Shown here in pieces: positions 24,505 to 32,714 of a DNA stretch of 64,000 nucleotides. Numbering within the stretch: position 1 is the first letter of the stretch; every line of letters starts with the position of its first letter. The stretch spans positions 2,170,001-2,234,000 of the forward strand of contig NZ_CP051198.1 of assembly GCF_024181225.1 (NCBI RefSeq), written 5' to 3'. The notes beneath the pieces were generated by a model. The model worked only from the letters and a program-made list of their open reading frames with translations. It was not told the origin of the DNA and ran no database searches. Both the position numbers and the translations under genes were made by a program. The DNA comes from Treponema sp. OMZ 787 (GTDB lineage: Bacteria > Spirochaetota > Spirochaetia > Treponematales > Treponemataceae).

Positions 24505-27249
24505 TTATTTGTGTTTGGGAGAAGGTTTAAAAATCTTGTTAAATAAAATTTTGCCTTCCCTTTTTACCATGTTTCTTATAACGACACCCTTAATCTTTTC
24601 GAGGCTACTCGGGTGAGCATCATAAACACGCTTTAAGCTGATGGCTCCGAAGCGGCAGCGCGTAGTACACATTCCGCAGCCTATGCACATATACTCGTCA
24701 ACCTTGACGGCTCCGCATTTTAAACAGCGTTCAGTTTCAGCCTTGACCTGATCTTCGGTTAAGGTCTTGCGTAAATCCCTAAAGGTCTTTTTGCCTTCTT
24801 CGCCGGAAGGTTCTTCCGCTCTTTGGCGGGGCAGCCGGTCAAAGCCTGCAAGCTCCAAGTTTTCACGGTCTAAGGGTTTATAATCCCTCTTTGTTCTTCC
24901 CATAACCAAACTTTGCCCGGGATGTACAAAGCGGTGAATCGAAACAGCACCCTCCTTTCCCTGGGCTATGGCATCTATGGCGAATTTGGGACCTGTCAAC
25001 ACATCGCCGCCTACAAAGATGTCTTTTTGAGCGCTCTGATAGGTAACCGGGTCGGCCTTTACGGTTTGGTTTTTGTTTATCTCGCAGGCGGAACCTTCCA
25101 AGATAGCCCCCAAATCGATTGCCTGTCCTACCGAGGTTATAACAAAGCTGCACTCGACAGTCATGGTATCGTTTTCATCATAGGCAGGGCTGAACCTTCC
25201 GTCCTTATCAAAAACGGAAACGCATTTTTTAAATTCCACTCCGCTAACCTTTCCGTCTTGAACGAGGATTCGTTTGGGGCCCCATGAGTTTGTAATCTTT
25301 ATACCCTCTTCTTCGGCCTCATGGATTTCTTCGGGAAGGGCAGGCATTTCTTCCCTCTTTTCAAGGCAGAACATAGAAACTTCTTCTCCGCCTGCGCGGA
25401 CTGCCATTCGGGCAACGTCAACGGCTACGTTTCCGCCTCCGATAACGATTACCTTGCCTGAAAGGCTTTTGGTTTCGTTTAAGTTTTCTTCCCTTAAAAA
25501 GTCCACACCGGTAATTACGCCGGCTGCATCTTCGCCTTCAATGCCCAAGAGCCTTCCCTTTTGGGCTCCGATTGCAAGGTAAAAGGCCTTAAAGTCTTGA
25601 GCTCTAAGTTCATCAAGGCTTATATCCTTTCCTACCTCGATTCCGGTTTTAAAGTTTACGCCCAGTTCTCTTAAAACATCTATTTCGGAATCAAGAACTT
25701 TTTTTTCGAGCCTAAATGAGGGGATGCCGAATTTTAACATTCCGCCCAAAGATTTTTCTTTTTCAAAGACGGTTACATCGTAATTGTCTATTGCAAGATA
25801 GTAGGCGCATGAAAGGCCGGCAGGGCCGCCGCCTATAACGGCGATTTTTTTATCGTGATAGTCTCTTTTCTTTTTCGGAACATAGCGGTGCTCCGAATTA
25901 AGATCCTGCTCCGCTATAAATTTTTTGATATCGTCAACGGCAACGGCCTCATCGAGACCTAGCCGTGAACAGCCTTGTTCGCAATAACGGGGACAGACAT
26001 GACCGCATACTGCCGGGAAGGGATTTTCGAGTTTTATAAGTTCCAAGGCCTCCCTGTATTTTCCTTGAGCTGCAAGTTTTATATAACCTTGAACACCTAT
26101 ATGGGCGGGACAGTTAGCCTTACAGGGGCTTGTTCCGGTCTTTACGACAACCTGCCTGTTTGTGCGGTAATCAGGATTCCAGTCTTCAGGTCCCCATCGG
26201 TGGTCTCGAGGAGTTTTTACGGTCTTTTCTTCGGGGATGGGCTTTGACGAGCAGATTTTTTGCCCCAGTCTTAGGGCATTAGACGGACAGTGCTCTACAC
26301 ATTCACCGCAGGCTACACATTTTTCTTCATCAATTACCGAAATATAATTTGAGCGGGAAAAATCGGGATTCCTGTACATAATTGCATTTCGGATAGCAAG
26401 ACAGCCGCATCCGCAGCAGTTACAGATGGCATGAGTTTTACCTTCTCCGTCAAGGTTTGGAATATCGTGCATGAGCCCGTTTTCTTCAGCTCTTTTTATA
26501 ATTTCAAAGGCTTCTTCACGTGTAATCTGCCTCGCTCTTCCGGTCTTTATATAATACTCGGCGGCGTGTCCCATCTGGATACACATATCTTCTTTTAGAT
26601 GGCCGCAGCCTTCTCCCATCTTTTCGCGCACCGTTCTGCAAGAACAGTCGGAAACACTAAAAAGAGTGTGCTGATTTAAGTAATGAGAAATTTCTTCATA
26701 GCTTGCATGATGGGTATCGCTTTCGATTGCACTTTGAATTGGAATAACCCTCATCGGAGAAACTCCCATGGGCAAGATACCGGGAGCTATTTCTCCCTTC
26801 TTTTTGCCGTAGGCATCGAAGGCTATGGTTATTTCGGGATGCTTTTCGGTGAGTTCCTTGTTGTTGTTAATCATCTCCATAATGCCGGGAACCCAGATTT
26901 CGGTCCAATACTTATTTACCCCATCGATTGTGTTCGTAAGGCAGCATCCCACATAGGCCAAATCCCAAAGAATCTTTTCGGTTTCCTCTACGGTTTTTCC
27001 GCATAGAGGAGCTATATCTTGGGCACTCAGGGGCGTTCTTATTTTTAAAAACATCCCGACCTTTGCCATTTCATCTGAAACGATGTTTTCCATAACATAG
27101 TATTCGGGATCATCGTAGGTAATAGACCTTTTGGACCCCGGTTTTGTCCGGTTTAAATGGTTGGCAAAGTCCAAAAGAAAGGGACTCTTTCTTTTCGGCT
27201 TATAATCGACTGCATACAGGATCTTTTTAGGCTTGTCTTTTTTACTCAT
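24505..27249 (-). CDS. Large iron-sulfur flavoprotein: N-terminal Cys-rich ferredoxin region, GltD-like NAD(P)H oxidoreductase, C-terminal ferredoxin
   Basis: 914 residues from ATG 27249 (GGAG, 5-nt spacing). In order: a region without cofactor motifs (1-195); Cys-rich sites (DCSC about 202, CNCCGCGC about 276-283); a 4Fe-4S motif CVACGECVEHCP (about 311-322); the GltD N-terminal cluster region (CKANCPAH, CGHVCPRYCEQGC, 376-427); FAD-binding IGGGPAGLSCAYYLA (about 472-486); NAD(P)-binding IGGGNVAVDVARMAV (about 603-617); the FAD motif VGGDVLTGP (about 746-754); and a further C-terminal site CLKCG..CIGCGMCTTRC (about 842-865). It should move electrons between NAD(P)H and several Fe-S clusters in the cytoplasm. 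The physiological partner is unknown. The first gene of the operon with hypA and hypB. Confidence 0.85.
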   Translation of the reverse strand: MSKKDKPKKILYAVDYKPKRKSPFLLDFANHLNRTKPGSKRSITYDDPEYYVMENIVSDEMAKVGMFLKIRTPLSAQDIAPLCGKTVEETEKILWDLAYVGCCLTNTIDGVNKYWTEIWVPGIMEMINNNKELTEKHPEITIAFDAYGKKKGEIAPGILPMGVSPMRVIPIQSAIESDTHHASYEEISHYLNQHTLFSVSDCSCRTVREKMGEGCGHLKEDMCIQMGHAAEYYIKTGRARQITREEAFEIIKRAEENGLMHDIPNLDGEGKTHAICNCCGCGCLAIRNAIMYRNPDFSRSNYISVIDEEKCVACGECVEHCPSNALRLGQKICSSKPIPEEKTVKTPRDHRWGPEDWNPDYRTNRQVVVKTGTSPCKANCPAHIGVQGYIKLAAQGKYREALELIKLENPFPAVCGHVCPRYCEQGCSRLGLDEAVAVDDIKKFIAEQDLNSEHRYVPKKKRDYHDKKIAVIGGGPAGLSCAYYLAIDNYDVTVFEKEKSLGGMLKFGIPSFRLEKKVLDSEIDVLRELGVNFKTGIEVGKDISLDELRAQDFKAFYLAIGAQKGRLLGIEGEDAAGVITGVDFLREENLNETKSLSGKVIVIGGGNVAVDVARMAVRAGGEEVSMFCLEKREEMPALPEEIHEAEEEGIKITNSWGPKRILVQDGKVSGVEFKKCVSVFDKDGRFSPAYDENDTMTVECSFVITSVGQAIDLGAILEGSACEINKNQTVKADPVTYQSAQKDIFVGGDVLTGPKFAIDAIAQGKEGAVSIHRFVHPGQSLVMGRTKRDYKPLDRENLELAGFDRLPRQRAEEPSGEEGKKTFRDLRKTLTEDQVKAETERCLKCGAVKVDEYMCIGCGMCTTRCRFGAISLKRVYDAHPSSLEKIKGVVIRNMVKREGKILFNKIFKPSPKHK

Positions 27250-27430
27250 AAAACGCTCCATAAAAGTAAATAATGTTTAACTCATTTGCGGATTTATCCG
27301 CAGGCACTTAATTTTGAATTTTATCATAAAGGTAGAAAAAAGTAAATAGAAAAATAAAAATGATTTAAGATAAAATTGAATTGAAATAAACCGCAAGGAG
27401 AGCAAAGATTCTTTAATGCAGGCTTATAGT

Positions 27431-27458
27431 TTACAACAAGAACCTATCGTGTTATACT
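27431..27458 (+). promoter_or_regulatory. Promoter-like site before the DUF3784 gene
   Basis: TTACAA (27431-27436), 16-bp spacer, TATACT (27453-27458). The GGAGG and ATG (27495) follow about 25-36 bp downstream. The rest of the 230-bp gap before it shows nothing else recognisable. Confidence 0.45.
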
Positions 27459-27494
27459 TTACAAGTCAACACAATGTTAATTTTGGAGGAAGGA

Positions 27495-27887
27495 ATGACA
27501 GCTTTTTATATAATTGCAGGATTGCTTGCGGTTTTCGGTATTTTAATTCACAAGTTTAAATTCTATTTTTTGATTGCGGGTTATAATATGATGAGTAAGG
27601 AGGAAAAAGAAGAATATAATGCATCTTCCATAGGCAAGCATGTAGGGCTTAGCCTCTATCTTCTTTCAGGCCTTTCCTTGGCTGTAGGCCTTTTTTTTCA
27701 GTTTTTTCAAATGTCCAAACAAACCGAAAAACTTGTAATAGCAGTCTATGTAATTTTTACAATGATTACAGTTTCAATCCTCTTGGTAAAAGAAAATAAA
27801 AAAAGACTAAACGAAGTTATTCCCTTTATCGTGTTTATAAATATTGTCGTTTTAATTATTTTGGCTCTAGTTATTTTTGCAGGGTAA
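27495..27887 (+). CDS. Small membrane protein, DUF3784-like
   Basis: 130 residues with four hydrophobic segments (MTAFYIIAGLLAVFGILIHKF, ISL..YLLSGLSLAVGLFF, KLVIAVYVIFTMITVSILLV, VFINIVVLIILALVIFAG). The segment FLIAGYNMMSKEEKEEYN after the first membrane span is typical of DUF3784 proteins. Function unknown. The start ATG 27495 has GGAGG five bases upstream; the frame extends to 27474 without support. Confidence 0.7.
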   Translation: MTAFYIIAGLLAVFGILIHKFKFYFLIAGYNMMSKEEKEEYNASSIGKHVGLSLYLLSGLSLAVGLFFQFFQMSKQTEKLVIAVYVIFTMITVSILLVKENKKRLNEVIPFIVFINIVVLIILALVIFAG

Positions 27888-27963
27888 ACGATATTTGAGC
27901 GCTAAAAAAACTTGTCGGATTTTTAGAGATGATCTTTAAATGTAAAGCACAATTCGCAAGAAA

Positions 27964-28000
27964 GGGGATGATGGAATGACCAATGGTGCTCCATCTCCCC
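27964..28000 (-). terminator. Terminator-like hairpin of the duplicated gene tail
   Basis: GGGG..GATGGA (27964-27975) pairs with TCCATC.CCCC (27990-28000). On the minus strand a short T-rich stretch follows. The same hairpin follows the intact gene tail at 32928-32966. Confidence 0.55.
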
Positions 28001-28149
28001 TTTGTGTGTCTACGGTTTTATTTCAGATTGAACGGATAGATACCTGTTTTTTTAATAAAGTAAAAATAGCAAAAAACACCGGCGGCTGCAAGCAGCAAGA
28101 TTAAAACGGCAATCAACAATCCCTCCGCACGAATAAAAATATTTCTGCC
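27970..28149 (-). repeat. Duplicated 3' end of the membrane-protein gene, copy A
   Basis: About 160 bp here closely match 32936-33094: the last coding part, the stop codon and the hairpin of the large membrane-protein gene. Copy A carries an extra 18-nt in-frame piece near 28114-28131. It forms the left border of the broken conjugative element. Confidence 0.85.
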
Positions 28150-28230
28150 TACATTGCCATACATCCCTTTGCCACAGCAAGAGCATTTCAACAAGCCAGA
28201 CAGAAATGGTAATAATGGGGATTCTTTTTC
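28018..28230 (-). pseudogene. Chimeric open frame: serine-recombinase zinc-ribbon fragment joined to the tail of the membrane protein
   Basis: The frame is open for 70 codons. Its first part reads SGLLKCSCCGKGMYGN, the Cys-rich zinc-ribbon hallmark of large serine recombinases (Tn4451/TnpX type). It then continues without a stop through GRNIFI into the C-terminal membrane helix and tail (FIKKTGIYPFNLK) of the membrane protein encoded at 32984-34900. A TGA precedes the open frame and there is no good start codon, so it is probably not expressed. The N-terminal part of a similar recombinase lies at 32441-32655. Confidence 0.65.
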
Positions 28231-28261
28231 TCAATCTTCTTGGCCTGCGTCTTCCTTAACA

Positions 28262-29026
28262 TTATAGTTTAATGCAGAGTGTAGCTATATAGTCATTTCC
28301 ATAACATGATAATCTATGTCTTTTATCACATGATTCATAAAAATCTATCATAGCGAGACCATTTTTAAGTTGTCCTCTAATCTGAGTTTCTAATGTATGG
28401 CTAAATTCATATCCATATTCCGGATTTATGGTTATCTTGCCTTCCTCTTCAAGCTCTTTTGAATTAAAAGGTATTGAAAACTTTAAAAGTAATTCCTCAT
28501 CGGGTTTGTCCCATACAATGTCAGAATCATACATGTATATCCAAGGATTCATAAATCCGACCATTAACAATCCACCCTTTTTCAATACTCGAGAGGCTTC
28601 TTTATATATGTTTTCTAAATCTTCTACATATACATTTGAAACTGGATTAAAAATAATATCAAAAGTTTCATTTTCAAATGGAAATGGTTTTGTCATATCG
28701 CCTTGAACTGTGTTGATTTTTAAGCCTTCTCTTTTAGCAACCATATCATCTTTTTGTAATTGTGATTTAGAAAAATCCATTATGGTTACATCATAACCTT
28801 TTATAGCAAAAACTGGTCCCTGCTGTCCACCACCACAAGCTAAACCTAATATCTTTTTTCCGTTTGCTTTTTCAAACCATTCTTTTGGAACTTTTTTCCC
28901 AACAGTTAATGCAACAGAAATTGGATTATTTCTAACTTCTTCTAATTCTTCATGTGTCAATGGCTCAGTATAGTCATTTTTTACATTATTCCATCTATCT
29001 TCATTTAATTTTATATAATTGTTCAT
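28262..29026 (-). CDS. Class I SAM-dependent methyltransferase
   Basis: 254 residues. The Methyltransf_11 SAM motif ILGLACGGGQQGPVFA (about residues 70-85) is followed by DVTIMDFSKSQLQ (acidic loop) and a strand motif (FDIIFNPVSNVYVEDLENIYKEASRVLKKGGLL). The target is unknown; similar cargo methyltransferases occur in Gram-positive elements. GAGGAG precedes the ATG. It sits within the element remnant as a likely cargo gene. Its codon and base composition look more AT-rich and Firmicutes-like than the flanking treponemal genes; this is an impression, not a calculation. Confidence 0.8.
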   Translation of the reverse strand: MNNYIKLNEDRWNNVKNDYTEPLTHEELEEVRNNPISVALTVGKKVPKEWFEKANGKKILGLACGGGQQGPVFAIKGYDVTIMDFSKSQLQKDDMVAKREGLKINTVQGDMTKPFPFENETFDIIFNPVSNVYVEDLENIYKEASRVLKKGGLLMVGFMNPWIYMYDSDIVWDKPDEELLLKFSIPFNSKELEEEGKITINPEYGYEFSHTLETQIRGQLKNGLAMIDFYESCDKRHRLSCYGNDYIATLCIKL

Positions 29027-29135
29027 TTTATAATCTCCTCGTAATTTTATATTATTTCGATTTAAGTTGAATGTGTTGCCATTACATTTTTCTCACCTCT
29101 ACAAATTCTAATTTAGCTATACCTAAAAACAAGAA

Positions 29136-29735
29136 TTAAATATTCGCTTTGAACCAGTTGTCTAAAAAAGTCATTTGTTCCTCTGTATGAAACCAATGCT
29201 CGCCATTCTCCATAACCGTTAAGTCCGCATTTATTTTACCCGCAAAATTACGGATAGTTTTTAAAGAAGTTATATTATCACTCTTACCATAAAGAATGCT
29301 GGTCGGGATATTCCATGTGATAGGATTGTCTCTAACATACGAAAGATATTCCCAGGATAAGGACTCCCCGAACGGCGTATTGATTACTTTTTTCAAGCTA
29401 AGTTCTTTTTCGGATACATCTGCTTTTTGCATTATATCCAAAATCAGCTTTTCCATATCGACAATGGGCGAAATAAACATTGCTTTTTCAATAATCCCAG
29501 ATAATGATATTAACGAAAAATACGCTCCAATGCTATTTGCAATTAAGAGAATCCCATCATATTTTAAAGAAATATCAGCAAAATATTTTTGAAATTCCGA
29601 TTTGGCTTCCCATGGTAATTCCGATTTATAATCAAAACCTTTCACATCATACGTATCACTAAAAAACTTCTCATAATGACGAGCTTCGTCAGCGGAGCCA
29701 CTTTTGCCATGTATATATACAGCAACTTTTTTCAT
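29136..29735 (-). CDS. Alpha/beta hydrolase
   Basis: 199 residues, short and without signal peptide. It starts MKKVAVYIHGKSGSADEARHYEKF; the nucleophile motif is IANSIGAY (Ser about residue 68), an acid residue lies in YGKSDNIT (about 154) and a His in MENGEHWFH (about 179). It resembles small Firmicutes hydrolases of unknown substrate. It is in the cargo region of the element remnant, upstream of the methyltransferase gene by 109 bp. Confidence 0.75.
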   Translation of the reverse strand: MKKVAVYIHGKSGSADEARHYEKFFSDTYDVKGFDYKSELPWEAKSEFQKYFADISLKYDGILLIANSIGAYFSLISLSGIIEKAMFISPIVDMEKLILDIMQKADVSEKELSLKKVINTPFGESLSWEYLSYVRDNPITWNIPTSILYGKSDNITSLKTIRNFAGKINADLTVMENGEHWFHTEEQMTFLDNWFKANI

Positions 29736-29858
29736 TTCATTCTCTCTATTCTCCTACAACTTCTAATCATTGCAAATCAAAACCTTAGAAGCCAAGTCCA
29801 ATGATTCTATAGATTTTACTATATAAAAACCCGTTAAACATAAAATTCAAATTGCATA

Positions 29859-30884
29859 TCATTCTTCAAACAGCACCTCTGATATTTCTTGAAATTTCTT
29901 GATCCCTTCACATTCAATCAGGCTTATCTCTTTTTTTCTTAATTTTTTTAAAGGCCGAACATATACTTTGTTCTTTTCTTTTCTCCAGGTGGCAGCCAAT
30001 TCACTATTTAACATAATCACAGGTTTTACAATTCCTGTCAAAGTATAAATATCTCTTATATATTTGGGATCAAAGAAAGGGTTTTCTCTTTTCTCAAAAG
30101 CCAATAAAAGAGCATCAAACCCTGCGATAAATATAATTTGGGGAATATCTCCTTCCTCCAATTCTCCTGCATAATATCTAATTGTTCCCTCAACTTCCAC
30201 GGTTTTTAAATCCAGTTTTTTCATCCAGTTTTCGATGAGCCCTTTATTCTCTTTAAAATAATACCTTGCATCCGCCAAAGATACCGGTCCGAAACCGGAA
30301 AAGTATCGGCGAGCAATCTCCAATTCCGCTTTCTCCTTATCCCAAGGCTCATAGCTTTCTAATAAACCAAAATATTGCCGTCCATATTCTTGATAAATTT
30401 TGCCTTCAGAAATCAAAGAAGCTATGATCCCGCCCCAAGAATCAAATAGGGACGCTTCTTTTTCTTTCGATAAGCCCTCTTTGCGACAGATCTCCTTCAA
30501 CTCATCTCGACTTTTATGACCGCTTTCTAATGTTTCCAGAATCAAATCTCCATAATAGCCTTTTTCTTTTGCTGAAATTTTCCCGTCGTGAGAAGGTAGC
30601 GATAAATTTGGTTTTAAATAATTCCGCCCTTCGTATAAGTAAAGCGGAATTTCCTCCTTCAGATAAGCATGAAGCGTTCCTCTGACAGACCATTGACGTA
30701 CTAAATCCAAACTCCAAGGCCTGGAAAAATCCTCAGTTCTCATCCTCGTCAAAAATCCCACATCTGCATAAGAGCGAACCTGTGCCTGTACTCCATTATG
30801 CTGTCTGCAAATTTGATGTACCGTCATGGGCTCTATAAAACCCATTTTTTTTAATACTATTGCTTTCCAATTGATTATTTCCAT
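29859..30884 (-). CDS. AlkZ-like winged-helix DNA-binding protein (HTH_42 family)
   Basis: 341 residues. It has the DNA glycosylase AlkZ/YcaQ-like layout (winged helix HTH_42): HQICRQHNGVQAQVRSYADVGF near the N-terminus, WSVRGTLHAYLKEEIPLY (about 70-88) and FSGFGPVSLADARYYF near 205. AlkZ enzymes unhook interstrand crosslinks; distant members such as this are uncharacterised. ATG 30884 is chosen because AGGCAGG lies upstream and the family starts near here; the frame runs to a TTG at 30926. Its own promoter is at 30942-30970. Cargo of the element remnant. Confidence 0.75.
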   Translation of the reverse strand: MEIINWKAIVLKKMGFIEPMTVHQICRQHNGVQAQVRSYADVGFLTRMRTEDFSRPWSLDLVRQWSVRGTLHAYLKEEIPLYLYEGRNYLKPNLSLPSHDGKISAKEKGYYGDLILETLESGHKSRDELKEICRKEGLSKEKEASLFDSWGGIIASLISEGKIYQEYGRQYFGLLESYEPWDKEKAELEIARRYFSGFGPVSLADARYYFKENKGLIENWMKKLDLKTVEVEGTIRYYAGELEEGDIPQIIFIAGFDALLLAFEKRENPFFDPKYIRDIYTLTGIVKPVIMLNSELAATWRKEKNKVYVRPLKKLRKKEISLIECEGIKKFQEISEVLFEE

Positions 30885-30941
30885 ATTTTTGCCTGCCTTT
30901 TCATATCTCAGCTTCAAATTTATCAATTTCTCGTCCGCGCT

Positions 30942-30970
30942 ATTATATCACTTTTCCCATATTTTGTCAT
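30942..30970 (-). promoter_or_regulatory. sigma70-like promoter of the AlkZ-like gene
   Basis: On the minus strand: ATGACA (30965-30970), 17-bp spacer, TATAAT (30942-30947). Confidence 0.6.
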
Positions 30971-30974
30971 TTAA

Positions 30975-31315
30975 TCAAGTTGAATATTCATTCTTGTAAC
31001 CACTGTATTCTTTCTTAATTTTGCCGCTGTCCATAACTGTGATCTCGTCTTGGCTCATCAGCTCTTTACCTTTCTTTTGATAATTTAGTCTAAAGCTCTT
31101 TTGTTAAATAACTGAGAGTACATAATCGAAACGACAAAGTTAAAGATATCATCGGTATCGGATATGATAACAAATAGGGCCGTCTTTTGATCTCCCGGTG
31201 TATCCAGTTCATCTTCTTTCATCAAATCCCGTAGTTCCTGAATATCAAAGGGAGCAAGCCTTGCACCACAGCTTATAAGAATCGATTTAGCAGTTTTTCC
31301 TGTTGCTACTTGTCA
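30975..31315 (-). pseudogene. virD4/traG type IV coupling protein fragment
   Basis: Translation of the minus strand gives GARLAPFDIQELRDLMKEDELD..KTALFVIISDTDDIFNFVVSIMYSQLFN and, after a stop (31085-31087), KGKELMSQDEITVMDSGK, ending at TGA 30975. Both pieces match VirD4/TraG coupling ATPases of Gram-positive conjugative elements, and the order is right, with the middle part lost. No Walker A region remains. The gene is dead. Confidence 0.8.
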
Positions 31316-31323
31316 AGGACTTT

Positions 31324-31509
31324 TTAATCAAAATCATCTTTTTTTTCGTCCGATTTTCTCCTAAGCTCCCTCAGCATTATTCTTGTCAGCTTATCTTGCA
31401 TTGTTTCAGTTGCATTTTCATTGAAGTGGATAACAACCTCATAGGTGGTCTTTCCAATCTTTCTCTTTGTGCTAATGCCTTTTTTATCTGTGTTTTTCAG
31501 TTCTTCCAT
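31324..31509 (-). CDS. TnpW-like transposon protein
   Basis: 61 residues: MEELKNTDKKG followed by KRKIGKTTYEVVIHFNENATETMQDKLTRIMLRE. This is the pattern of TnpW-like small proteins of Tn4451-type and related clostridial elements (KRRIGKTTYxVxxHFxxxxxETxxxKxxRL). Function unknown. AGGAG precedes the ATG at 5-nt spacing. Its stop lies 9 bp from the virD4 remnant. Confidence 0.75.
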   Translation of the reverse strand: MEELKNTDKKGISTKRKIGKTTYEVVIHFNENATETMQDKLTRIMLRELRRKSDEKKDDFD

Positions 31510-31542
31510 AAATTCTCCTTTTTGTTTTTTGAATTTTTGACA

Positions 31543-31580
31543 ACAAAAAAAGGAAGTATTGGCTATTTGCTTTTACTTCC
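31543..31580 (-). terminator. Rho-independent terminator after the FMN-reductase gene
   Basis: On the minus strand GGAAGTA (31574-31580) pairs with TACTTCC (31552-31558) and is followed by a run of T. It separates the reductase gene from tnpW. Confidence 0.65.
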
Positions 31581-31628
31581 TCTTAGTGATTTTATTTATT
31601 TGTTTTACTTCGACAAACCGGGATTTGA

Positions 31629-32318
31629 TTATTTCCATGGACGATTTTTAGCAAGCCATCCTTTCTCTTGCCAATATGTCTTATCTCTCTCATTCAATCC
31701 CTTTTTTTGAATAATTCTCATAATATTGAATAAAATCCTTGTTTTTATTGAAGGTCTTACCTTTGTATAGTTATTTTTTATTTTATTCGAGAGAGTTGTT
31801 GTTTGGTGGTCAACCTTTGATTTTATCTTCTCGTCAACTCTCTTCCAATCCGTCTCCCAAACTGCAATACCTAATTTATAAGTTTTAGCACATCCCCAAA
31901 AGAATGTGCTATCTGCCATATCTTTATTAGCTTTTTTCATTCCTGCCCCAGCAGCTGTTGAAACACAGACAGCTTGTTTTGAAAACATACTTTCACTTGG
32001 TCGGTGAACCATCCATCTATAACCATAATGGTCAAGAAACGCTTTCATTGAACCTGTAACATGATATACATATACAGGGCTTGCAAGAATAATTATATCC
32101 GACTCATCTATGGCATTTGTAATTGGCTGTAATTGTTCGAAATGCGGACACATACTTTCTCCTTTAGTAAAGCAATTCCCACACCCAATACAGAAATGAT
32201 TAAAATCTTTTGGTAGAAAAAATTCCGATACTTCTCCACCCAATTTATCTGCAAGCATTCTTGAACTATTATATGTTGAACCTTTATGACTTTGACCATG
32301 TATAATAACTATTTTCAT
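31629..32318 (-). CDS. Flavodoxin-fold NAD(P)H-dependent FMN reductase
   Basis: 229 residues. The flavodoxin-like start MKIVIIHGQSHKGSTYNSSRMLADKL is the FMN phosphate loop. CIGCGNCFTKGESMCPH follows near residue 46, as in FMN-reductase-type iron-sulfur flavoproteins, though its four Cys are more compact than usual. SPVYVYHVTGSMKAFLDHYGYRW gives the other FMN-contacting loop. It probably reduces FMN or quinone-like acceptors with NAD(P)H; the substrate is unknown. Cargo of the element remnant with its own GGTGG Shine-Dalgarno and terminator. Confidence 0.8.
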   Translation of the reverse strand: MKIVIIHGQSHKGSTYNSSRMLADKLGGEVSEFFLPKDFNHFCIGCGNCFTKGESMCPHFEQLQPITNAIDESDIIILASPVYVYHVTGSMKAFLDHYGYRWMVHRPSESMFSKQAVCVSTAAGAGMKKANKDMADSTFFWGCAKTYKLGIAVWETDWKRVDEKIKSKVDHQTTTLSNKIKNNYTKVRPSIKTRILFNIMRIIQKKGLNERDKTYWQEKGWLAKNRPWK

Positions 32319-32440
32319 AAAATCACCACCGTAAATTCAAATTTATTTGTCTATATCGGCTAATATTGTAACATTTTTAAGCGATTTTTTTCTACTGCCG
32401 GATTTCCCACTTACTCGCTACTATTCCCCCTTAGAATGTA

Positions 32441-32655
32441 TTACCTTAAATTCATGATGACAATTCCGATTTTGCCTTGTTCTACATCGTTTATCATCTG
32501 TGTATAGGCTGAGCGGTCAAGGAACCTACCGCTTTCATCATCGTCGGTATAGTGGCGAATGTTTATCAGCTTTTGCTCTCGCCACCGTCTCTATCTTCAT
32601 CACCAACTGAAAGGCGGGAGTATAGTGCTGTGATTTTATTATGATATTCTATCAT
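32441..32655 (-). pseudogene. Large serine recombinase, N-terminal fragment with deletion and frameshift
   Basis: ATG 32655 follows GGAGG and begins MIEYHNKITALYSRLSVGDEDRDGGES, the typical start of TnpX-like recombinases with the catalytic Ser in the RLS motif. It stops after 29 codons. Another frame then reads INIRHYTDDDESGRFLDRSAYTQMINDVEQGKIGIVIMNL, the next conserved block, to TAA at 32441. About 15 codons between the two are missing. The zinc-ribbon end of such a recombinase appears 4 kb away at 28018-28230. Confidence 0.8.
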
Positions 32656-32714
32656 GGCATTATCCTCCTTTTTTGTGTCTATATATCACTCCTGTTTCCG
32701 ATGTGAAGAATCAC

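Noticed and set aside
24878-25287. Open frames on both strands inside the flavoprotein gene
   Set aside because: They overlap the conserved FAD/NAD(P) domain of the 914-residue protein and have no start signals.
28052-28234. 60-codon minus-strand open frame over the element's left end
   Set aside because: The other frame (28018-28230) encodes recognisable recombinase and membrane-protein sequence, so this one is a shadow.
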